NCBI GenBank assembly: GCA_963668365.1
Contig: OY764266.1
Span: 930,001 to 994,000, forward strand
Source of the DNA: VXNE01 sp963668365
GTDB taxonomy: Bacteria > Pseudomonadota > Gammaproteobacteria > Pseudomonadales > Azotimanducaceae
Direction: 5' to 3'
DNA: 64,000 nt
Below the pieces are notes generated by a model. That model was given only the letters and a program-made list of their open reading frames with translations, was not told the DNA's origin and ran no database searches. The translations under genes and the position numbers were made by a program. Below, one piece after another: positions 1 to 8,394 of the stretch (positions are counted from its first letter, which is position 1; every line of letters starts with the position of its first letter).

Positions 1-1052
1 CCCTTCTCGAATCCATCTCCGACGCCGCCAGCCAGATACTGGGATACAGCCTGGTGGGCATCGAGTTCGTTTTCGGCAGTCTCGCCTCCGACTCTCTCGG
101 GTTCATCTTCGCCTTCCGGGTGCTGCCGGTCATCATCTTCTTCTCGGCATTGATCGCGGTGCTCTACTACCTTCGCGTCATGACCTGGATCGTGCGCATA
201 TTCGGCGGACTGCTGCAGCGCACGCTCGGTTCCAGTCGACCCGAGTCGATGTCCGCGGCGGCCAATGTCGTCGTCGGCATGGCCGACGCACCGCTGGTCG
301 TGCGGCCGTTCATCGCAACCATGACCAGATCGGAGCTGTTCGCCGTTATGGTCGGCGGTCTCGCCACGGTCGCGGGCTCGGTCATGGCCGGCTACGCGGC
401 GGCGGGCATCGAGTTCAAGTACCTGATCGCCGCCTCGTTCATGGCCGCTCCCGGCGGCCTCATGATGGCCAAGCTCCTGGTTCCGGAAACGGACGAACCC
501 AGAAACGACATCGCCGACCTCGACCAAGAACGCCCCGTCAACATATTCGACGCGGCGGGAGATGGCGCGATGCTGGGTCTCCGTGTCGCGTTCGCGGTGG
601 GCGCGATGCTGATCGCCATCATCGGATTGATCGCGTTGCTGAACGGCATCATCGGTTGGGTTGGCGGATTCTTCGGCGCTCCCGATCTGACGTTCCAGCA
701 GATGATCGGCTGGCTGTTCATGCCCGTCGCTTGGATCGTCGGCGTGCCCTGGGCCGAGGCGGCCGAAGCCGGCAGCTTCATTGGCCAGAAACTCGTGCTG
801 AACGAATTCGTCGCCTACCTCGATTTCGCCCCGCGCATCCCCGAGTTTTCCGAAGGTGCCGTTGTCATCGTCACCTTCGCGTTGTGCGGGTTCGCCAACT
901 TCGGCTCCATCGCGATCCTGCTCGGCGGCTTGAGCGCCATCGCGCCGGATCGCCGGGAAGACATCGCCCGGTTCGGCATGCGGGCACTCTTCGCGGCCAC
1001 GCTCGCGAACCTCATGAGCGCTTCGCTGGCGGGGGTGTTTTTCTGGCTGTAG
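1..1052 (+). CDS. Concentrative nucleoside transporter (CNT/NupC family), 5' end outside window
   Basis: This is the C-terminal part of an inner-membrane nucleoside:cation symporter. The reading frame is open from base 3, so the gene begins upstream of the window; the internal GTG at 54 is not a convincing true start. Seen in the sequence: FVFGSL near the start, then a string of hydrophobic segments, a core with the TMTRSEL and AGYAAAG regions typical of CNT carriers, and a C-terminal GFANFGSIAILLGG block, which is a CNT hallmark. About 350 residues are visible of a usual length near 400. It ends before a convergent unknown gene. Substrate preference cannot be read from the sequence. Confidence 0.9.
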   Translation, partial: LLESISDAASQILGYSLVGIEFVFGSLASDSLGFIFAFRVLPVIIFFSALIAVLYYLRVMTWIVRIFGGLLQRTLGSSRPESMSAAANVVVGMADAPLVVRPFIATMTRSELFAVMVGGLATVAGSVMAGYAAAGIEFKYLIAASFMAAPGGLMMAKLLVPETDEPRNDIADLDQERPVNIFDAAGDGAMLGLRVAFAVGAMLIAIIGLIALLNGIIGWVGGFFGAPDLTFQQMIGWLFMPVAWIVGVPWAEAAEAGSFIGQKLVLNEFVAYLDFAPRIPEFSEGAVVIVTFALCGFANFGSIAILLGGLSAIAPDRREDIARFGMRALFAATLANLMSASLAGVFFWL

Positions 1053-1095
1053 AGGGGGTGTGCCTAGCTTCCCAAATGGTCACGGGGTTCTCGTC

Positions 1096-1767
1096 TCAGT
1101 CATTTCCGCGCTTTCGAATCAAGCGGCCAGCTTCGCGAAGGCTAAACTGTACGTTTTCGCGCTTCCAGCCCTGCGACAGATGCTGACAATAGAACGCTGG
1201 GCAACTTTCGATCTCCGCGCGACCAAACGTCTGCCATCCTCTTGAGTCGCGTTCCTCGTCGCACCATTGGCCTTCCATCCCCATAGCTCGGCTCGCCTTC
1301 GTCCCGAATACGAGTACCGCACGAGGGCGCATCACTGCGATCATTCGCCCCACCCAAGCCACTGAGAATTCGCGCCACTCGGCCATCGGGCCGGTTTTTC
1401 GCATCCAGCGGTTTGATTCGCCGGTAGGCGCTTCTGGAAAACAGGCCGCAAGTGCCACGGTCCGCGCCTCCAGCGTGTCGAAAAGACCCGCCGCAGTGAA
1501 CTGGCTACGCAGGGCCCGCCCAAAGCTGAAGTCGTCATCGAGGTAGAGGAGCCTATCCGGCCAACAGCGCATTGACGGCGACCGATCTCCGCCACCGCCC
1601 TGAAAGGAGATCAGGCCCAAATCTGGACGCACCATCGGAGGGCCGTACATCACCGTCAGCTTGTGCTTGACGACTGCCTTCAACCGGGGATCTTCGAGAC
1701 GTTGGAACGTTTCCGCATACATCTGACGAGCGAGGCGTCGTACGTCCTGGTGGCCCGACCTCGTCAT
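1096..1767 (-). CDS. Unknown protein, possibly uracil-DNA-glycosylase-like fold
   Basis: This gene encodes 223 residues of unknown function. The ATG is preceded by AAGGA at good spacing, which argues for a real gene. A segment around residues 46-60 (RPDLGLISFQGGGGD) and a later LVFGTKAS turn after RPRAV resemble the alternating strand-loop pattern of the uracil-DNA glycosylase superfamily, but no catalytic motif is clear, so this is only a suggestion. The gene converges on the nucleoside transporter and lies downstream of nrdB on the same strand, separated by 88 bases; there is no obvious functional link. There is no signal peptide or membrane segment. Confidence 0.6.
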   Translation of the reverse strand: MTRSGHQDVRRLARQMYAETFQRLEDPRLKAVVKHKLTVMYGPPMVRPDLGLISFQGGGGDRSPSMRCWPDRLLYLDDDFSFGRALRSQFTAAGLFDTLEARTVALAACFPEAPTGESNRWMRKTGPMAEWREFSVAWVGRMIAVMRPRAVLVFGTKASRAMGMEGQWCDEERDSRGWQTFGRAEIESCPAFYCQHLSQGWKRENVQFSLREAGRLIRKRGND

Positions 1768-1855
1768 TCAACGTCCTTGTTCCGCTCCAGCTGACCGCCA
1801 ATGCACACGCCTAGCCCAGCCCCGATATCTCACCAAGCGCCAGACCCTTTCCGGG

Positions 1856-3100
1856 TCAACTCCAGCTCAACGTTCCGCCCGTCTGGTACTCCGTCACCCG
1901 GGTCTCGAAGAAGTTCTTCTCCTTCTTGAGGTCCATGACTTCGGACATCCAGGGGAACGGGTTCTTCACGCCCGGGAAGTGCTCGTCGAGGCCGATCTGG
2001 ACGAGCCGGCGATTGGCGATGAATCGCAGGTAGTCGGCCATCATGTTGGCGTTCATGCCAAGCACGCCGCGCGGCATGGTGTCCCGGGCGTAGCGGATTT
2101 CGAGGTCCGTGCCTTCGAGGATCATCTGCTTGGCCAGTTTCTGCATGCCCTCGTCCCACAGGCGCGGGTTCTCCAGCTTGATCTGGTTCACGACGTCGAT
2201 GCCGAAGTTCACGTGCATGGACTCGTCGCGCAGGATGTACTGGAACTGCTCGGAAGTGCCGGTCATCTTGTTGCGGCGACCCATGGAGAGGATCTGGGTG
2301 AAACCGCAGTAGAAGAAGATGCCTTCGAGCACGCAGTAGTACGCGATGAGATTCTTCAGCAGGGTCTTGTCGTCTTCCGGGGTGCCAGTGCGGAAGGTCG
2401 GATCGCTGAGTTCCTGGGTGTACTTCAGCGCCCAGGAGGCCTTGTCGGCGACCGAGTCGACCTCGTGATACATGTTGAAGATCTCGCCCTCGTCCATGCC
2501 GAGAGACTCGATGCAGTACTGGTAGGCGTGGGTATGGATGGCCTCTTCGAACGCCTGGCGCAGGATGTACTGGCGGCATTCGGGATTGGTGATCAGGCGA
2601 TAGATCGCGAGCACCAGGTTGTTCGCCACCAGCGAGTCCGCGGTGGAGAAGAACCCGAGGCTGCGCTTGACGATCAGGCGCTCGTCGTCGGTCAGGCCGT
2701 TCTCGGACTTCCACAGCATGACGTCCGCGTTCATGTTGATCTCTTGCGGCATCCAGTGGTTCGCGCACGCGTCGAGATACTTCTGCCATGCCCATGCGTA
2801 CTTGAACGGCACGAGCTGATTGAGATCGGCCCGGCAGTTGATCATGGCCTTCTGGTCCACCGTGACACGGTCGCGGCTCTCTGGCTCGACCGCCACCTCG
2901 GGTGCCGCCTCCTCAATGACGGTCGGTGCCGGCGGTTCCGGTTCAGGCGTCGGCTCGGCGATAGACTGCGGCGGTTGCGCCGGTTCGACCCGCGCTTCGC
3001 GTGGCTCTTCACGAGCCGTCGCGGCGCTTTCCTCGGCGGCAAGACCACCCACAACGCCTACGTCTTCTTGGTAGTCATCCCAGGACAATACGTTTCGCAT
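1856..3100 (-). CDS. nrdB: Ribonucleoside-diphosphate reductase class I beta subunit
   Basis: This is the radical-generating subunit of aerobic class I ribonucleotide reductase; it pairs with NrdA to reduce NDPs to dNDPs. The di-iron ligands are visible: Asp155, Glu186, His189, Glu259, Glu293 and His296. Tyr193 sits at the radical tyrosine position (EEAIHTHAY), so it should be a tyrosyl-radical enzyme rather than the Phe-containing class Ic type that this sequence family otherwise resembles. Residues 15-78 form an unusual Ala/Glu/Pro-rich linker between a short conserved start (VLSWDDY) and the catalytic domain. It lies 127 bases downstream of nrdA on the same strand and is probably co-transcribed under NrdR control. 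Confidence 0.96.
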   Translation of the reverse strand: MRNVLSWDDYQEDVGVVGGLAAEESAATAREEPREARVEPAQPPQSIAEPTPEPEPPAPTVIEEAAPEVAVEPESRDRVTVDQKAMINCRADLNQLVPFKYAWAWQKYLDACANHWMPQEINMNADVMLWKSENGLTDDERLIVKRSLGFFSTADSLVANNLVLAIYRLITNPECRQYILRQAFEEAIHTHAYQYCIESLGMDEGEIFNMYHEVDSVADKASWALKYTQELSDPTFRTGTPEDDKTLLKNLIAYYCVLEGIFFYCGFTQILSMGRRNKMTGTSEQFQYILRDESMHVNFGIDVVNQIKLENPRLWDEGMQKLAKQMILEGTDLEIRYARDTMPRGVLGMNANMMADYLRFIANRRLVQIGLDEHFPGVKNPFPWMSEVMDLKKEKNFFETRVTEYQTGGTLSWS

Positions 3101-3227
3101 CTACGCTCCTCTCTCTATCTCTGATTCCCCTCTATCGTTTTTCGTGTCTTGCGTGCTTCGGTTCGCACTGTCATACCCGGCAGGGTCTGTTGTCCGTTTG
3201 CTTCGCGTTCTCCGAGTTGCGATCCGC

Positions 3228-6200
3228 CTACTGGCAGGCTTCGCATTCCGGATCGTCGATGGCGCATATCTGGGGGGCCGCCCTCCCGGCACCCGAGTCC
3301 ACCGCGTTCAATGTGCCGGTGCTATCGAGCGTCGACTTCTCCGTCGCCGTCGCGCCTAGCGACCGCAGGTAGTACGTGGTCTTCAGGCCCCGGAGCCACG
3401 CCATCCGGTAGGTGATGTCAAGTTTCCGGCCATCGGCATTGGCGATATACAGGTTGAGGGACTGCGACTGGTCGATCCACTTCTGGCGCCGGCTCGCGGC
3501 GTCGACGATCCACCTCGGCTCGATTTCGAAGGCCGTCGCGTAGAGTTTCTTCAGATCCTCGGGGACGCGGTCGATTCGATCGACGCTGCCGTCGTAGTAC
3601 TTGAGATCGTTCACCATCACCGAATCCCACAGGCCGCGCTCCTTGAGGTCGTGCACCAGGTAGGGATTCACGACCGTGAACTCGCCGGACAGGTTCGATT
3701 TCACGAACAGGTTCTCGTAGGTCGGTTCGATCGACTGCGACACTCCCACGATGTTTGCGATGGTGGCGGTCGGCGCGATGGCCATGACGTTGGAATTGCG
3801 CATGCCGCGCTTGCGCACCTTGTCGCGCATGCCGTCCCAATCCAGCGTGGTGGAGAAGTCGACTTCCAGGCAACCCGCCGGGCGCTCGTCCCCGAGGCGC
3901 CTGAGCGCGTCTATGGGCAGGATGCCCCGGCTCCACAGGGAGCCTTCGAAGCTGGCGTAGCTGCCGCGTTCCCTGGCGAGTTTCGACGACGCGTCGAGAG
4001 CGCAGTAGGAAATCATTTCCATCGAACGGTCGGCGAACTCCACCGCGCCGTCGGAACCGTAGGGGATGCGCAGTTCGTACAGCGCATCCTGGAACCCCAT
4101 CACGCCGAGGCCCACCGGGCGGTGCCGCATGTTGGAGCTGCGCGCCTGGGGCACGGAGTAGTAGTTGATGTCGATGACGTTATCGAGCATCCGCACCGCC
4201 GTGCGCACCGTCTTCTTGATCTTCTTGATGTCGAGGGAGCGCTTCTTCCTGTCGAGGTGACGCGTCAGGTTCACGGAGCCCAGGTTGCACACGGCGATTT
4301 CGTCGGCGGACGTGTTCAGCGTGATCTCGGTGCACAGGTTGGACGAATGCACCACCCCGGTGTGCTGCTGGGGCGAGCGGACGTTGCAACTGTCCTTGAA
4401 CGTGATCCACGGATGCCCGGTTTCGAACAGCATCGACAGCATCTTGCGCCACAGGTCCCCCGCCGGGATGCGCTTGTGCAGGAGGCTGCCCGGATCCTCG
4501 GCGATCATCGCTTCGTACTCCTCGTAGCGCTGCGCGAAAGCGCTGCCGTACAGATCGTGCAGGTCGGGAACCTCGTTCGGCGAGAACAGCGTCCACTCGG
4601 CATTGTCGAACACGCGCTGCATGAACAGGTCCGGCACCCAGTTGGCGGTGTTCATGTCGTGGGTGCGGCGGCGGTCGTCGCCGGTGTTCTTGCGCAGCTC
4701 GAGAAACTCCTCGATATCGAGGTGCCAGGTTTCGATGTAGGCGCACACGGCGCCCTTGCGCTTGCCGCCGTTGTGGGCGAGACCGCTGGTGGTCATGTAG
4801 GACGCATCGCCTTCCACCTTGAGGTCCATCACGAACGGCGTTGGCGGCATCGGCCTGACACTGCGAACGCGGCTGAACACCCAGTTCTTCACGACGAGCC
4901 AGTTCCGCTTCGTCAGAGACCTGCAGTTCATCCGCCCGGCCAGTTCCGGCACTGCGGGAATGCGGATGTCGTAGCTCTTTGCGATGCCCCTGAATCCCGT
5001 CCTGGAGCCGTCGTCACGGGTCGCCTCGTGGTTCTGGCGGCGCCTGCGGCACTGTCCGGCCGTCGGTACCCCGAGACGCAGCATCTGGTAGCGAACGCCC
5101 TCGGCAAGGCCTTCGGATGTGCTGGTGAAGTAGATTTCCTTGCCCCGGCTGACGCCACCGTCGGTTTCCAGCAGTCCCTGCAGCAGGGCCAGTGTCTGCG
5201 ACCTGGGCAGGTGACTGAAGCGCCGCGCGATCCGCTTCTGTCCGCTGGGCCCGTACAGGTCCTCGCGGGTGAACTCGAGGTTATGCAGCCCGGCTCCCCG
5301 GAACTGCCCGGTCGTGCCGTCGCGCTCGAGGCCGATGCCTGCGGACCAGCGAATCTGCCGGTATTGTTCGCCGCGGCCGGTCACCCAAAAGTGAATGCCT
5401 CGGGCGTTGAGGTAGTTGGTCACGAAGTCCAGATGGGCGTCTCGCGTCGGGTTGCCCGACACGCCCCACTCGAGTCCGCTTTTCGCACAGTGGCCGTCGC
5501 CGAGCAGGATGCCGTACATCCGGGCATCGTCTTCGTCGAAGCCCGCAACAGGCACGACCTCCTGCGGTATGACCTGCGCCACGTAGTCGCCGGTCCGCAG
5601 GTCGCCAGCGTCCACCCATTCGGGGTTGGCCTTGCCCTTGGCGATCCAGTCGTAACTCCGGCTAGCGGCCTGTCCCACGGGGATGCCGCGTATGGCCCAC
5701 AGGGGATGGCCCGCGGTGACCTTGAGCGGTGCAATCGAGTGCTTGACACCCACTTCCACCATCGGATCGGTCTGTTTCTGGTTGTAAACGAAAGTCCTTT
5801 CCACCTCGCGGTACGCCCCGCGCTGGCCTAGGACCAGGTCACCGGCAGAGACGTCGCGCAACGCCTTCACGCCGTCGGCGGTGTGCACGCGCGTGTCGGG
5901 GTCGAAGCACTGGTTCACCGCCACCGCGGTGTCGTTGACGACCTTGAGGAACGGCACGACGCCCTGGGATTTGCCGTTGGTGCCCTTGATGTACGACCCG
6001 AGCGCCCGCACCGGCGTCCAGTCGTTGCCGAGCCCGCCGGCCCACTTGGACAGCAGCGCGTTGTCGCGGATGGCGCTGTAGATGCCGTTGAGGTCGTCCT
6101 CCACGGTGGTCAGGAAACAGGACGACAACTGCGGACGCCGCGTGCCCGCGTTGAACAGCGTCGGCGTCGAACTCATGTAGTCGAACGAGGACAGCAGGTT

Positions 6201-7274
6201 GTAGAACTCGATGGCGCGCTTCTCCGGTTCGTCTTCCTGGACGGCGAGACCCATCGCCACGCGCATGAAAAAGACCTGCGGCAACTCGAACCGGATGTCG
6301 TTGGAGTGGATGAAATACCTGTCGTATAGCGTCTGCAGGCCAAGATAGGTGAACTGCAGGTCGCGCTCGGGCTTGAGCGCCGCGCCGAGTTTCTCGAGAT
6401 CGTATCGCTGCAGTTCGGGAGCGAGCAGCTCGAGCCTGACGCCGCGGGCGACGAAAGCGCCAAGGGCCTCTCCGTAGAGTGTCTTCATTTCCGCCTGGGT
6501 GGCCCGATAGTGGGCCGCGCCCGGAACCTGAACGTCGAGGAAGGCGAGGGCCTCCGCGCGCAGTTGGTCGAGGAGCAGGCGCGCGGTGACGTAGGTGTAG
6601 TCGGGTTCTTCCTCGATCAGCGTGCGCGCCGTCATGACGAGGGTGGTGGCGACATCGCGCTCGGTGATGCCGTCGTACATGTTGCGCCGGGACTCCTCCA
6701 TGACGCGTTCGGCGTCGACATCGCTCAAGCCCGCGCAGGCGTCGCCGATGAGGGTCCGCATCCGGCCGGTGTCGAGCGGATGCCGCTCGCCATCCTCGCC
6801 CGCCACCTGTATTTCGGGCGCCGATGCGGGCGCTCCTTCCTCGACCGCCTGCTGCTCGCGCATCCGCGCGTGTTCTTCCCGATACAGCACGTAGCTGCGC
6901 GCGACCTGGTGTTCGCCGCCGCGCATGAGCGCAAGCTCGACCTGATCCTGTATGTCCTCAATATGGATGGTGCCGCCGGACGGGAACCGTCGCTCGAATA
7001 CGCCCGTCACCGCCTGCGTGAGTTCCGATACGCGTTCGCGGATTCGCGACGATGCCGCCGCGGTTCCGCCTTCGGCGGCGAGAAACGCCTTCGTAATCGC
7101 GACCGCGATCTTGTCGTCGGCGTACGAGACGACGGTGCCGTTGCGCTTGATGACCCGGAGTTGCCCTGGCGCCGTGGTGGCCAGGGATGGGGTGATGGTC
7201 TGTGCCGTCACATCGCCGCTTCCGTTGAGCTGATCCGCTTGGCTTGATCGGCTGGTGACGACATCAGATTGCAT
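3228..7274 (-). CDS. nrdA: Ribonucleoside-diphosphate reductase alpha subunit with an intein
   Basis: This is the catalytic subunit of class I ribonucleotide reductase. The precursor has 1348 residues: an N-extein (1-455), an intein (456-835) and a C-extein (836-1348); the spliced enzyme would have 968. Two ATP-cone domains lie at about 38-138 and 154-240, suggesting dATP feedback control. The active site is present: redox Cys386 in QLSSCF, the NLCTEI loop, the CNLGS second cysteine, the TTYY radical-transfer tyrosines and a C-terminal CEAC pair. The chosen ATG has AGGGAG just upstream; the open frame runs further back into the divergent pcm gene, which I reject. Two NrdR-like boxes lie upstream. 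Confidence 0.96.
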   Translation of the reverse strand: MQSDVVTSRSSQADQLNGSGDVTAQTITPSLATTAPGQLRVIKRNGTVVSYADDKIAVAITKAFLAAEGGTAAASSRIRERVSELTQAVTGVFERRFPSGGTIHIEDIQDQVELALMRGGEHQVARSYVLYREEHARMREQQAVEEGAPASAPEIQVAGEDGERHPLDTGRMRTLIGDACAGLSDVDAERVMEESRRNMYDGITERDVATTLVMTARTLIEEEPDYTYVTARLLLDQLRAEALAFLDVQVPGAAHYRATQAEMKTLYGEALGAFVARGVRLELLAPELQRYDLEKLGAALKPERDLQFTYLGLQTLYDRYFIHSNDIRFELPQVFFMRVAMGLAVQEDEPEKRAIEFYNLLSSFDYMSSTPTLFNAGTRRPQLSSCFLTTVEDDLNGIYSAIRDNALLSKWAGGLGNDWTPVRALGSYIKGTNGKSQGVVPFLKVVNDTAVAVNQCFDPDTRVHTADGVKALRDVSAGDLVLGQRGAYREVERTFVYNQKQTDPMVEVGVKHSIAPLKVTAGHPLWAIRGIPVGQAASRSYDWIAKGKANPEWVDAGDLRTGDYVAQVIPQEVVPVAGFDEDDARMYGILLGDGHCAKSGLEWGVSGNPTRDAHLDFVTNYLNARGIHFWVTGRGEQYRQIRWSAGIGLERDGTTGQFRGAGLHNLEFTREDLYGPSGQKRIARRFSHLPRSQTLALLQGLLETDGGVSRGKEIYFTSTSEGLAEGVRYQMLRLGVPTAGQCRRRRQNHEATRDDGSRTGFRGIAKSYDIRIPAVPELAGRMNCRSLTKRNWLVVKNWVFSRVRSVRPMPPTPFVMDLKVEGDASYMTTSGLAHNGGKRKGAVCAYIETWHLDIEEFLELRKNTGDDRRRTHDMNTANWVPDLFMQRVFDNAEWTLFSPNEVPDLHDLYGSAFAQRYEEYEAMIAEDPGSLLHKRIPAGDLWRKMLSMLFETGHPWITFKDSCNVRSPQQHTGVVHSSNLCTEITLNTSADEIAVCNLGSVNLTRHLDRKKRSLDIKKIKKTVRTAVRMLDNVIDINYYSVPQARSSNMRHRPVGLGVMGFQDALYELRIPYGSDGAVEFADRSMEMISYCALDASSKLARERGSYASFEGSLWSRGILPIDALRRLGDERPAGCLEVDFSTTLDWDGMRDKVRKRGMRNSNVMAIAPTATIANIVGVSQSIEPTYENLFVKSNLSGEFTVVNPYLVHDLKERGLWDSVMVNDLKYYDGSVDRIDRVPEDLKKLYATAFEIEPRWIVDAASRRQKWIDQSQSLNLYIANADGRKLDITYRMAWLRGLKTTYYLRSLGATATEKSTLDSTGTLNAVDSGAGRAAPQICAIDDPECEACQ
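4770..5909 (-). other. Intein with LAGLIDADG homing endonuclease inside NrdA; Gly at +1
   Basis: This in-frame 380-residue insertion interrupts the conserved NrdA stretch VNQ/GGKRKG. Splicing motifs seen: Cys1 (CFDPDTRVHTADG, block A), T65-A-G-H68 (block B), a C-terminal FVMDLKVEGDASYM block and the penultimate His379-Asn380. A two-motif LAGLIDADG endonuclease occupies the middle, with Asp138 (ILLGDG) and Asp250 (LLETDG). The junctions are certain because removing the insert restores the normal NrdA sequence exactly. The residue after Asn380 is Gly, whereas known splicing classes need Cys, Ser or Thr there, so standard trans-esterification should not work. It may cleave rather than splice, or use another route. 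Confidence 0.93.
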
Positions 7275-7395
7275 GCGGTTCTCCCTCTGGGCCCTTGTTC
7301 GCGGGCCATTACCAGTGAACCGATGACGCATCGCGCAGCAAGCTGTTCGGGCGCCGCCACCGGTTGCATCACGCCGCCGTTTCGAGCGGCACAAG

Positions 7396-7442
7396 GCGTC
7401 TATGGTAGTGCAGTTCATTTGAGAAAACACTACATTTTGTGT
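7396..7442 (-). promoter_or_regulatory. Paired NrdR-like boxes upstream of nrdA
   Basis: A 16-bp box ACAC-N8-GTGT lies at 7427-7442, and a weaker partner (on the minus strand starting GCACTACCATAG) lies at 7396-7411. Their centres are 31 bp apart, the three-helical-turn spacing typical of NrdR operators. They sit 122-168 bases upstream of the nrdA start, in the divergent nrdA-pcm region. NrdR represses ribonucleotide reductase operons when dATP is high; the nrdR gene is not in the window. Confidence 0.7.
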
Positions 7443-7596
7443 CTGTGATGTTTCTTGCGCACTGAATGTGGAATTTCTGTGGGCAAGCGGTGGCAATCGC
7501 GGGGATAGAAGACCGGCGCCATGCAAGCCGCCGCAAGCGCGCCCGACGGCGTACAATGTTTGCCGTGCGGATGGGAGAAATGACGTAAGGCAAGCG

Positions 7597-8313
7597 ATGC
7601 TTCGGGCCGCTCTGCTCGCTTCGGTCGCACTGGCGACGCTGCCTGGAAGCCCCTGCTTCGCGCAGGCCACCATGGCGGGAATGATCGAAGCCATAAAGGA
7701 CGATACGCGCCGCACCGCCTACTACACCGGCGTCGCGGAACTCGATCCCCGCGTGATGGACGCCATGTCGAGCGTCGAGCGCGACAAGTTCGTCCCGTGG
7801 TCCGCCAGGATTCGCGCATATGTGAACAAGCCGCTGCCCATCGGCCACGGGCAGACGATATCGCAGCCATTCATCGTCGCGCTCATGACGCACCTCATGC
7901 AGCCGCGCGCAGGCGACCGCGTGCTGGAAATCGGAACCGGCTCCGGATACCAGGCGGCCGTCCTCGCCGAGCTCGTCGAGGAGGTCTACACCATCGAGAT
8001 CATCCCCGAACTCGCGGAAACCGCCTCGAAACGCCTGGTCGATCTCGGCTTCGACAACGTCCACGTCAAGACCGGGGACGGCTGGTACGGCTGGCCGGAG
8101 GTAGCACCGTTCGACGCGATCATGGTCACCGCCGTCGGCGAGGACGTGCCCGGCGAACTCGTGCAGCAACTGAAGCCCGGAGGCCGCATGGTCCTGCCGC
8201 TGGGTTCGGAGTGGGAACAGCACCTGGTGGTGATAGACAAGGCGGCGGACGGCACGACCACCAGACGCGAAGTGCTGCCGGTGATGTTCGTTCCCCTGAC
8301 GGGGGACCACTGA
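7597..8313 (+). CDS. pcm: Protein-L-isoaspartate O-methyltransferase, exported form
   Basis: This SAM-dependent methyltransferase repairs L-isoaspartyl residues in damaged proteins. The first 22-24 residues (MLRAALLASVALATLPGSP, then CFAQ) look like a cleavable signal peptide, so the enzyme probably acts in the periplasm, unlike the cytosolic E. coli enzyme. Seen further on: PLPIGHGQTISQP, a hallmark of the family; the SAM-binding loop LEIGTGSGYQAAVLAEL; and the C-terminal LKPGGRMVLPLG. ATG 7597 is chosen because it begins the signal peptide; upstream codons in the same frame look non-coding and run into the nrdA regulatory region. It is divergent from nrdA. Confidence 0.9.
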   Translation: MLRAALLASVALATLPGSPCFAQATMAGMIEAIKDDTRRTAYYTGVAELDPRVMDAMSSVERDKFVPWSARIRAYVNKPLPIGHGQTISQPFIVALMTHLMQPRAGDRVLEIGTGSGYQAAVLAELVEEVYTIEIIPELAETASKRLVDLGFDNVHVKTGDGWYGWPEVAPFDAIMVTAVGEDVPGELVQQLKPGGRMVLPLGSEWEQHLVVIDKAADGTTTRREVLPVMFVPLTGDH

Positions 8314-8394
8314 ATTGGCCGCAATCCGACTGCAAGGGCCCATGCCGAGACTAGTAATGCTCGTCTCCGCCACATACTAGTTGCATGAATTGAA

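Noticed and set aside
3651..5831. A 726-codon open frame antisense to nrdA
   Set aside because: GC-rich codon bias on the sense strand leaves the antisense frame open. The nrdA frame is certain and the antisense protein is His/Val/Arg-rich without domains.
7275..7715. Upstream extension of the nrdA open frame
   Set aside because: It overlaps the start of the divergent pcm gene and the NrdR boxes, has no conserved sequence, and ATG 7274 has a good ribosome binding site.
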